NCBI GenBank assembly: GCA_963971285.1
Contig: OZ020247.1
Coordinates: forward strand, 13,474,614 to 13,538,613
From: Astropecten irregularis
Lineage: Eukaryota; Echinodermata; Asteroidea; Paxillosida; Astropectinidae
Length of the DNA stretch: 64,000 nucleotides
Reading direction: 5' to 3'
Shown here: piece after piece, positions 26,401 through 38,400 of the stretch
How the letters are laid out: each line of letters starts with the position of its first letter
Position numbering within the stretch: position 1 is the first letter of the stretch
Notes under the pieces: model-generated
Databases searched by the model: none
Seen by the model: the letters and a program-made list of their open reading frames with translations, nothing else
What the model was told of the DNA's origin: nothing
Translations under genes and position numbers: made by a program

Positions 26401-29400
26401 GGCAGCAACCGCAAAGGCACGGTCTCCAAAAGAGTGAAGCATTCTACCCACATGATTGATTTGTATGTACAAAATCCCCGGATGTCAGACAAACTTCATG
26501 CATGCACACAAGCTCCCCCCCACACACGTCAGCAATGTTTGTCTGAGATCCAGTGTGCTATTTTTAGCACAAGTGCGGAGTGCTGAATAATCGCGTTTAT
26601 TTGCTGTGTGAATGGTTCGCCATAAAAACCTGTTTTTTTAATATCCCATCATGCAAGGCACATGCCAGGCAGCTGCGATCGATTCTGTGTTACACATTAG
26701 AATTGGGCATGCCTGCGCAGTTTGATTTTAAGAAAAAGGTACTGGTGTGATTTGGGTCGCGATTTTTCTGCCTGTGTGGACACGCCACAAAATAATCGCG
26801 GTTTGAATCGCGACGCAAATAATCACGCTTTTTCGAGTTACGAAGGATAACCCATCGTAGGGCAGCAATGCATCATAAGTCCTACCGTTGATAGTAAGCT
26901 ACGTTGAGTTTGGTGAAATCGACCCCTGACATGCCAGAAAACAAGACGTTAAATTGGTATGGCCAAGGTGTTCCGGATAACCGTGTGGCATTTTTATTTA
27001 AATTATTTTTCCAGGAAAAGGATACATGTACCTCTTGCTATTGAACCAATCATACGGTCAGTTGGTGTGTTGATCTATTTTGCATCCTCTGACAAACCCC
27101 CCCAATCCCCGCCCTCTGGGGCCCCTCCCCCCAGCCCTCCCCTCCCCCAAAACAACACCCCCCCCCCCCCCCCCCCCCGCCCCACTTTATACAGTTGATT
27201 ACATGTACCTGTTTCTTCATCTCTTTAAATTGCAGTTTCGCCCTCCTCAAGCGCCGAGCTGCCCGAGCAGCCCTTCACAGAGGAGCCTACTACGGAGCAG
27301 AAAATAGCCAGAGAGAAGGCTTCCAGGCAGAAGGCCAGTAACCTGCCTGCAGGAACCACTATCATGCGCAAACTCAAGGGCAGAGAGCAACCCAAGGAAG
27401 AGGTAGGACGAATGGCTATGGCTGTCCACCATTTGAATATTGAAAAGACCCCAAAAGAAGAAGATAATAATGATAATAAGAATAGTTCAAAATTGTCTGC
27501 TACACAAAATCTGCAGAACATTCATAGGAGTCGGTATTCTCAGAAATGACTAAAAGAAAAGATGTTTCAATTTTGCGGATGAGATTGGAATGTACATTTA
27601 GGATTGTAAAGATTGATGTCCTCAGTTAATAAAATAAGTCCTGGCTGGCTTTGAGGGGAGGTGCTATCCCAGGTATTGATCAATTGTTTTGCCCTAATCT
27701 TATTTGATGTTAATGTAGGTGTTGATGATGGTATGGTGTGGTTGATTGAAACCTTTTGGCTTGCCTTGTCAGGATACAAGGTGATAAACTGGGGAACAAA
27801 TTCATCACTGGCTTAGAACCAAAATGGCAGCAGTTAAGACAAGGGTCAAATTTTGGTGATGCTTTCTTGTTTAATCAGTGTAGATATGAACATGTATGGA
27901 CATGATGAAGTACCACATGTAGTTGTCTTGGGCAGTGTATGGGCGTTTTCGAAACGGAGGCTTAGGCTCAGGCTCAGGCTCCAGCTCTGACATCCATATG
28001 CTGAAAATATAGGTTGTGGTTTTTCATTGAAGCTGAAACTCTGTTTTCCTTTTCAAACTAGAGAATCTACTTCAGAACCGCAGCCAAAAGTCTCTATTTT
28101 GATGCCCGTTGTTTTGGAATGGATTCACGAAATGGAGCCTGAGCCTGAAACGGAGGCTAAGGAAACGCCCTATGCTGCAGCCTCTCGTTCACACAGGACC
28201 CGGCAGTTATTCACCATTCAGCTGCATCCTTCAGTTTATAGGCAGCTATTAAGATTGTTGTTTTTTCTCTCTCAGTCACCTAAAAAGCAGGAGGCATGGT
28301 CCCAGAAGAAGACCCCCAGTAAGCCCAGCAAGCAATCCCAGCCTGCCATGACGGGCCAGAGCGAGCCCTGGAACAGCGTCAAGGAGGCCGGTCCCACTCC
28401 CCGGGAGGATCGCATCACCCGGGACTACGCCCAGGAGTTTCCCAGCGTGGAGGTGGAGAGCAGGACGGTGTTGCGGAGGGAGGGCGGAGCCAAGAAGAAG
28501 GAGAAGGAGGGCGGGGTCAGGAAGAGCATCGAGCAGGTCAAATTGGCTGAGGAAGAGGTACTTGTACCACATCAACATGTTCCACCAAACATGGGTTACC
28601 AGTCAATTTATCATGCAATCCGTATGGCTTGTAACTGGTTCTCTGCTTCTTTACTCATCATGGACACAGACTAAAAGCCCAAGGGCCAATTTCATGGCTT
28701 AGTACAAAAATGTCTTGCCCAATAAAACAAACCACCATTAAAAATTTCATTTGATATTCATGGTCAGCAAACAACAGCCAAAGAACAATCACAAGTGATA
28801 CACAGCACATGGAAATTTGGTTGTTGATCCTGTTTTTATTGAGACAGAAATTTCATGGTTAGCAAATTTTTGTGCTAAGCAGGGCTGTGAAATTAGCTCA
28901 CCGTATGCTTCACGTATTAAATTGTCGAGAGACGGAAAAAAAGAGAGAAATAAATTTTCTTGTGTCACAAAGAAGACAGCTCCCACTTGATGGTTGCATC
29001 ACCAAAATTAAGACGTCAGTTTCAACATTCTCGGTCCTTCATCCCCGACATTTTATCCCCATTATTCTGAACCCATCGCAGGAATTCGACAGCGAGGACG
29101 AGTGGGACACCCTGTGCGACACCACCAGCCCCGAGTCCTGCGACCCGGAGTCGGTGGCTGCTCTCTTGAAGGACGATGCCTTCGTGTCGAAGGTTGCCGT
29201 CCGGCTGAAGGACACGTCAGATCAGGTGCTGGAAGGAATGCTGGAAGGGGCCTCCAGACTGAGACTCGTATGCAAGGTGATGACCAACATCCTCAGCTTC
29301 ACAGGGTGAGTCTGTGCTCTTCTGCAAAAGATCAAAGAAACTGAAAAACTACCTGAAAGTAAATAGCTGAACAGGGCCCAATAGCACTCCGCACTTACGC

Positions 29401-32400
29401 TAAAAATAGCACCGGATCTCAGACAAACATTGCAACCATGCAAACCGGTGTGCAGGTGCGCGTCCATGTACACTACGAGTGTGAGACAATGTTTGTCTGA
29501 CATCCGGTGATTTTGTGACGTCATTAGTGCGGAGCGCTATTTCATGGAATCCTTTACGACCTATTTTTGTGCTTAGGGCCAAAAATCTATTTCATGGAAT
29601 CCGTAAGCAAGACTTTCTGCGCTTAACCAGTTAGGGAAGACTTTCTAGGCTTACCGTTTTATTTTCTGCTTACGCGCTGTCATGCATTCTGTAGAAAGTC
29701 CTTGCTCAGCGTAGCGAGAAAGATAACTCTGCCATGAAATACGCTAACCGGTAAGCAGAGAGAGTCTGCTATCGTAAGTGAAGAATTTTGTTTACGGTAA
29801 CAGATTCCATAAAATTAGACCCGGGAAGAGTTCTAGAAATAGTGGTACGGTCTGGCTGTCTTCAGGAAAATGACTCAACCTCATGTCAGGGTCGGAGTTG
29901 GATCCTCAATGTAGACCTGGTAGAAGCCGAAATTCATTGAAGGGAGAACAGAGAAAGATGGATGCTTTGCACTGGGGCCAATTTCATAGAAATGTTAAGC
30001 ACAAAAAATTGCTTAGCATAAACGTTTTCCAGTGCTTCAAATTTCTGGGAAGGTAATAAAATTAATCTCTACAACCTCAACTTAATTATTTTAATTCGAA
30101 AAGACAAAAGAAAAGTGTTGCAGTTTATGAGAGTTTATGATATGGTCTTTCGGATGTCACAGGTCTGAACAAAAACATCAAATGGCTGGAATTTGAAAAA
30201 AAACATAACTTGTAAGTTTCATTCGAAAGATTGCAGGGCCCAATTTCATGGAATCCGTTACGACCTATTTTTGTGCTTACGGGCACTGCTACGCGTGAAA
30301 TCTATTTCATGGAATCCGTAAGCAAGACTCTCGGTTAGCAAAGAATTTCTAGGGTAACCGTGATCATTTTCTGCTAACGCGCTGTCGTATGCATTCTGCA
30401 CAAATTCCTTGCTTACCGTTACCAAAAAGGAAACTCTTCCGTGAAATACGCTAACCGTAACCAAAATAATTCTGCTACTGTAAGCGAAGAAATTTTGCTA
30501 ACGGTAACGTACTCCATGAAATTGGGCCCAGAACAGTCTTGGCTCCACATAAACTTCATCTTTTGTCTCTGATGTAACATTCTTTTTTCATTTTTACTCT
30601 GTCTATACAGAGATGCTGAGCTATTGTCAGCATTCTGTTCTGCTGTGGACGTTCCACAGGGGCCAGTCCGATTGTTGAACCAGCTGAAAGACAAACCAAA
30701 TGTAAAACAGGTGAGCTGGCTATTCTTTCTTGTTGTCAAAGGGAGTGGGCATAGATTGTGGAAGAGCCATAGATTCTTCAATTACACATGCATACCATGA
30801 TCACACTAGTTCACACATTAACTAATTACTTTTAATACCAGGTGTCATTTTTATGAAGAAAAAAAAACTGTGAATTTTTCAGCTCATGTCATCATCAGAA
30901 ACTAGAAAACATAAAAAAAAAAAACGCTCACGATATTTTAGATCTCACCCTGAGATTAAAATTGTTTTTCTGTCGTAGTTTGACTCATTTATGGATAAAT
31001 ACAGCATTTCAGCAGGAAATATTTTAACGGTACATGTATGTTTGTACCGGCACCATCTTCATATCCTGAAAGTTATATGTAAATCTGTGAACATTTCTGT
31101 TTGAGTATATTACCAATCCTGTACTTAATAATAAATGTCAATACTGATGAATGATTGATTATATTTCAGCAACCGTGGTGCGTGCAGATTCTCATAGATC
31201 TAACCACTACCATCACTTCCTTCATGGTGTCCGAAGCCGGCAGCAAATTGACCATAGACAGGTAAGAACCATACTGAGTGGTCTGCTATTAATGAAAGAT
31301 GTACTCTTACCTGGGCCGAGGATACAATTAAATACAACATGAATTTTCCACAGTGCTGCACACTATTTGGAATGACCAGGGACCAATTTCATAATTAAGC
31401 ACAAAAATTTGCTAAGCCTGACATTTCTGTATTAATAAAAACAACCAAAATTTCCGCGTGTTGTGTATCACATGCAATTGTTCTTTGGCTGTTGTTCGCT
31501 GACCACGAATATCAAATGGGATTTTCAATGGTGGTTTGTTTTATTGGGCGGGACATTTTTTGTGCTATAAAGCAAATGTTTGTGCTTAACAGTTTTATGA
31601 AATTGGCCCCATATTATTTTCCACTGAAACTTTATTCCACAAGGCTAAACAGTCAGCAGTGTATATTGGCTTTTCAATTCTACCTTATCAGGAAAAAGTT
31701 TTGTTTTTGAAATCAACTGAAAATGTTTTGTTCAACAGGGCAAAGATGATCATGGAGGTGTCTCTGTCCTACGCAGAGGTGTTGCCGTGGTTACTGCACG
31801 TTAAGCAAGATGATACACTGCAGCTGAGAGCACAGACCATCGTTGTGAGTAGATTGCAATCTTTCACAAATTTCTCAAGCATGAGAAAAACTATTCTCAT
31901 GCATGAGAAAAACTTTTTTTAGCATCTTGCAAAAAAGGCCTAAAGGTGAAAATGAGTAATATGTGACACAGCTAGCTAGCCCACAGTCCCAATGCTGGAC
32001 AGGAACACAATCTGTATTAGACTTGACCACAAGGCCACCCACCAGATCACTAGCCTGAAGACTGTGTAGATTAACCCTAATCATCCCACATTTCAGTACA
32101 TCTGTTTTATCTCGACATCGTCTGGTACCAAGCCTCAGTGTTGTCTGATAATAATACAATAATAGGTCTTTGGGCTCACTCCAGAAAAAAGAACGCCCCT
32201 CCAAAAACCAATAATCTGTCTTATCATTGAGTCATATTAAAAGTCTGGTTTTTTATCTCTGTAGTGTTTTGTGTACCAATGCGAAGCCATGGACCAAAGC
32301 CCTGCCGATTTCCCTACTGGTTTCTACAGCAGTCTGGCCACGGCCCACTCGGACATCATTCCAGCCCTACTAGCCTGTCTCATGGAGGATTCAGCTGTCA

Positions 32401-35400
32401 TGAAAAGACTGCAAGGTAAAACAGGGTGGATGGAAAATGGGATATATCAGATCGTAATAGATCTGTGATTCTGCATGACTTGGGGCCTGTTTGTTTAACG
32501 TAAAGAATCCCAGATTTAGGGATCCACGTCCTATGCAGGGTACGCTAAAATGGCATCAGGATCAGTAGAATCCGTGATCCTGTGCATTGAACAAACATGC
32601 CCTTGTTATTGTCTGCTGCACCTGCAACAAACTGAAATTGTGGTTACATCATTGCTAACTGGCTAATGCTGCTCATATCTTAAATGATCCTTGGGATATA
32701 GTGATGGTTTCATGGCTTCTGACTGCCAAACAAACAAAGATGATTGACTATTAGGGACACTGCCAACACAGGGCTGGGTAGCTCATTTGGTAGAGTGCTG
32801 GTACGGTATTCAGACGGTTGCTAGTTCGAATCCTGCTACTGTCAATTTTCCTTTGTTCACTTTTCAGTGATGTAATATTAATTCAGTCAATTTCCCTTGT
32901 GGTTATTTGAAGAATTTGACGTCTGTTAAACTTTAGATTATATGGCATCACTGTGTATTATAAAATTGAGCTTAATGACTCCCTGACAGTTTTTGGCTAG
33001 AAATTTTCCCGAATTCTGCTGTGCATGTCCATAGACCTTTTGTATTACCGTATTATTATAAACAGTGCATTATCATTTTCCCTCAAAATCTGCCGTTGCC
33101 TTGATAAACTCATCCACGATTTGTTTGTGGTTCTCTGCCCCTTATCAGGTAGCTTACCGGACACACGTTTGAACGAAGTGGAAGCGAGATGGGATGAGTT
33201 ATGTGGAATGGCCGTGGGCGGCTTAGCCGAGCTGGTATTCCTACCACTTGGCGTAGACTCCTGCGTTCAGGGCAAGCGACAGGTATGTAGAGTGGTGACA
33301 GACCCAGACCCCCTGGGGTTTCGGAAGAGGCAGGAGAAGTGTAACATTCCACCAGGAGGGGAGATTTGTATGGTGTTTATACTTTACCCCTTTCATACCC
33401 TTCAGTAATACATGTACTTAATTTACCCATTAACTTTCTGAAAATGGAAAAACCCAGATAATTTGTCATTCGTAATAAAATTCAGTTTTGTTATTGTTGA
33501 AGATAAACATCTTTCCTTCTCAGATTTTGTTTTCTTTTTCTAACATGTCTAAGGCTACGGAAAATGCTAATTATTATCCCCTCAAAGCCAGGCATTCAAA
33601 AGGAGGGAAGAGAGGGTGGAAACATTTCTAAATACGATGGTCATGTAGAATTTGCCATTAAAGACGGGTGTTTTTGACTGGTTCTTACTGAAGTCTGAAA
33701 CTTGGACAGGCTAGAGAAACACATGTTAATAGTTGGCGAGGGGAGTCGGAGACGGGATGTGGTTAACTGTATAATTATGATTGTTTTATTCAATTCTGAA
33801 AGAAACCGAAATCAAGAAAAAAGCAGCAGTTAAATAAACAGTAAGACGACAGAGGTTCAAACATGACAGCAAGCAATTAACAGATTACAGATAATATTCA
33901 GATTGCGGAAAACAGAAATCCGCCAGTTTCACATAATAACAGATAACAGATTACAGATAATATTCAGATAATATTCAGATAATATTCAGATTACGAAAAA
34001 ACAGAAACAGAGAACGACTTGACTTACAACTTTATCCCACAGACCAGGAGTAGTCGCTCTTACAGATATGGCGGATAACAGCATAACAGTTCAGTATAAC
34101 AGTTCAGTATAACAGTTCAGTATAACAGTTCAGTATAACAGTTCAGTATAACAGTTCAGTATAACAATTCAGTATAACAGTTCAGTATAACAGTTCAGTA
34201 TAACAGTTCGGAGATTCAGATTACAGTGCTTCCGTTACTTACGGAAAGTCGACACAGAATGGACTGAAACAAAACGAATATTATTGGCGTATTCTAAATA
34301 ATGCTATAACAATTCTAAACGGAACGCGACGCGCGTCAGGATGGGCGCGCGCCCAAGGACAGAAACAGCAAGAAATTAACAGGTAGATAACGAGAAACAA
34401 TGGAAATTAATTACGGGTTGTTCCTCAGCGGAACACTCTCCCCACCATGCGAGGGAGGAAGTCGCATCAATGGGTAATTACGTATACAGGAAAACTTGTC
34501 AAACAAATTGGTACAGAATTAATATTAATCTTAAAATTTACAGAATTGCGTCCAAAAAATAATTATGGCGAAATTACACCTGCAACTGGCATCCGACGGG
34601 AATGTTTACAGAATAAATGAATCCTTTACAACTTACAGGATTACATCTACAAATTAAAGAAATTACGCCCGGAAATATACGAAAATACACCTGGTATAAT
34701 ACACAATAATTTACGTGAAACTTTCACCTGGTACATGTAGGCTATTGGAAAATTACACCTGCTTATTTACAACTCAATTAGATCTGGTAATCTGGTAATT
34801 TACAAAATTGGAACTGACAATTTACAAAATTCACCTGTTCACCCGCTGTATGAATGCACAATATTACACCTGCTCATTGAAACCTTCAGCTGGGCACAAG
34901 ACAACTATTTTCGTCACTGGCCTCTGATACTCTCCTTTGTCGGTTTTCACCTTGACACTTCTCACTCTTCCGTCATTACCTGGATATACATCAACAATTC
35001 TTCCTAGCTTCCACTGACCACGAACCAAGTTTGGATCTGCCAGTATTACCACGTCATTCACCTGCACATTTCTCCTGTCTACGTTCCATTTTCGTCTAGG
35101 AACTAGAAGGGGGAAGACATCCCTGGTCCAAACTTTCCAAAAGTTATCGATCACTTTCTGCACGAATGCAACTCTGTCTCTTGGGTTGCTTGTCTCACGG
35201 AAGGGGCCCTGTGGAACTCTGTTTGACGTTCGTCCTAATAGGATGTCATTTGGGCATAAGAATGCCCCGTCGTCTGGATCATTTAGTTTTCTGCCGATAG
35301 GACGTTCATTCACAAGGTTCGCCACTTCCTGGAAGCAAGTAAGAAGCTCAAACGGTGTCATCTTCTGATTGCCAATTGACTTCTTCAAAGCATGTTTGCA

Positions 35401-38400
35401 GCTTTTTACAAGTGCTTCTACACATCCGTTGTGGTGAGGAGCAAGAGGAGTGATGAATCGCCATGTTATTTGCTGCTCTGCACAGTATTCTTTCAACTGA
35501 TTCTTGTTTAGGCCCTGGATCCATCTTCTCAATTCCCTCTCGGCGCCAACAAAGTGCTTTCCGTTATCGCTCTGGATGAGGTTTGGTTTTCCTCTGACTG
35601 CATAGAATCTTCTCAGTACCTGAAGAAATTCATTAGTAGAACAATCTGTGGCCAAATCTAAGTGGACTGCTCTGGTGTTCATACATGTAAATATAACACC
35701 GTAGTACTTCTGGGTTTTATTTCGGCCTATCTTGACATCATATGGCCCGAAATAGTCGACTGCTGTGCAGTGGAACGGAGGTGTGAAAGGCATCATCCTC
35801 TCATCTGGTAGATCAGCCATGTACTGATGCTCTGCCTTATGTTCAAAGGCTCTACACTTGGTACACCTGAACTTAACCGTCTTCGCCAGATTCATTCCTC
35901 TAACAATCCAGTAGTTCCGTCTTACTTTGGCATCAGTGGTTGCTACTCCATAATGTCCAGTCTCGTGGACATGCCTCACTATCAGGTAAGAGATGGGATG
36001 TTCTCTTGGCAGTAGCACAGGGTGAGCGGTATCATATGACAATTTTTCTGCATTTGCTCTTCCTCCCACATATATTACATCATCTTTTACGAAGGGACTG
36101 ATTGACTTGTAGCTGTCAAGGTTCTTCAGCATCTTCTGCGCGTCAACAATCCAGTAGTGTTCGGCATTCTTTAGCTCTTGCACAGATAGCGGTCCGTCAT
36201 ACTCTCGGCATCTTGCCTTGACATTTCTGATGAATCTCAGCACATAAGCAGTAACTCTTACCAACTTTCTCCAGCTCGAGAATTTCGTTTCATCTATTGC
36301 CATGTCAGTTGGTTTTATCAGCAGGACAGTTTTTTCGTTCTTCTTCTCTTTCTCAACTTCATTTGTGTCTGCCTTTGAGTTGGACTTCGGCCATTCTTCT
36401 TCTGGCAACCTGAGAAATTCCGGTCCTGATTTCCATTCTGTTAGAAGATCTTCAACACTTACACCTCTGGAGATCTTGTCTGCAACGTTGCATTCTCCTG
36501 GAACATGTCTCCAATCTGATGGGTCGGTACTTCCCTGAATCTCGGCAACTCTGTTCGCAACGAAGGGCTTGTATTGACGGGACTGACCTCTAATCCAGGA
36601 TAGTGCTATGACTGAGTCAGAGAGAAAGATGACTCGCTCAACGCAGGTTGACAACTCTTTGGTCACCGAAACAAAGATTCTGCTCGCTAGTACTGCCGCT
36701 TGTAGTTCAAGCCTAGGGATCGTCAGAGACTTCAGGGGAGCTACTCTGGATTTTGCTGTCACGAATCTCACTCCAACAGTTCCATCGGGCATCTCATACC
36801 GCAAATAACATACAGCACCAAATGCAAGTTCAGATGCATCACAGAAAATGACCATATTTTTCTCTGCATTTACCTCAGGAATCAGACATCTCTCGAAGGA
36901 GATTCCATCCAGGGAACTCAATTCGGCAAATAGTTGCATCCATTTTGAGACCTCGGCCTTGTCCAGCTGTTCATCCCACGTCACACCGGTTTTCCACAGT
37001 TGTTGCAACATGATCTTGGCACGGATGAGGAACGGCCCTGCGAATCCTATAGGATCAAACACCTTTGATATTGCGCTCAACACATTTCTCTTGGTCAGTT
37101 TGGAGCCAATCGTACTCTGCTGGACTTTGTATTTGAGCACATCAGATTCTGGTTCCCACACAACTCCCAAAACTTTCTGCTCATCAGGACAGGACAGCAT
37201 ACTTTGCTCGGGAAAGGTTTCATCACCATTCAAACTTGCATTTGAAGTCCACTTCTTAACCTTGAATCCACCTGTGGAGAGAACCTGGTCTACCTCCTTA
37301 GTGAGTGTAATAGCCGACGTCTCATCTTTCACCGACGTGCAGATGTCATCCATGTAGGTGTCTCTCTCCAGGGTTTTAGCTGCTTGGGGGTACTTTCCCT
37401 CATTTTCTTTGGCAGTTTTCCGAAGTGCTGTGATAGCCATAGCCGGTGCAGGTTTATCGCCTGGTGTGACGATTTTCAACACATATGTATCAGGTGCTCG
37501 CTGCTCAAAATTCCGCCACAAGAAGCGATGTACATGCATGTCGTTCAGTGGTATTTTCACTTGGTAGAACATCTTGCTAATATCTGCTGCGACGGCTACC
37601 TTGAATTCACGAAACCTCAATATGACTCCATTGATGTTCTGCAGTAGATCTGGCCCTTTATGCCAGAAGTCGTTCAGTGAAGCACCGTTACATACACTTG
37701 ATGAGTTGAAGACAATTCTCACTGGAGTGCTTGCACTTTCAGGTCTCAGAACAGCGTGATGAGGAATGTAATGAGTCGGCCCTTTGTATTCACTTTTCTC
37801 CTGGTTGGTCAGTCTCTGAGCAAATCCACGGTCGACTAGGTCGCATATAGCCTTGCTGTACTGTGCTGCAGATTCCGGTGTCTTCTTTAGCCTTTTCTCG
37901 AGAGAGCAAAGCTTTGCAAAGCACTGACCTTCATTATTGGGCAACTCATCTGGAGGTCTTATCCAGGGGTAGGGTATCATCCAGTGTCCATCAACTTTCT
38001 CACATGACTGCCACATCTCGTCGAACTTCTTGGTGTCTTCAGGGCTCAGAGTGACATCCTTTGTGTCACACTTACAGGTGGGCAGTTTCACACCCATTTC
38101 TTCAGTTGTCCAGAACTGCGCCATGTCGACAGGCTGAGCTAGTTTAACTAGAAGTACAGGATTGCTCTGTTGACCGGTAACTCCATCGGTGTAGGCACCA
38201 AATACAACCCATCCTAGCGGTGACTTCCTGATAGCGTAGTTACCTACATCAATACATCTTCCAGTATGCATCTTTGCATAGTTGATGCCAATCAGGACGT
38301 CCACTGCTCCGCTCCCTCTGTGTATGGGTTCGCCTATCTTCTGCTCAACATTCAATCTCAGGGCATTGCTGATCGCTGAAACATTGGTTATCTCGGGTAC

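Noticed and set aside
26191..26472. 93-residue frame with a hydrophobic stretch that could suggest a small membrane protein
   Set aside because: It holds the [14 protein letters not shown] ending of LINE reverse transcriptases and a frameshift; it is a dead LINE fragment.
27050..27307. Glycine- or proline-rich frames on both strands
   Set aside because: Products of the C-rich low-complexity tract, with no conserved content.
28027..28674. 215-residue continuous frame
   Set aside because: It is STK36 exon 9 read together with MITE G and intron sequence; the splice sites and family alignment limit the coding part to 28276-28557.
34083..34211. Regular array that might suggest a CRISPR
   Set aside because: Units are contiguous 13-mers with no spacers, inside an LTR of an animal retrotransposon.
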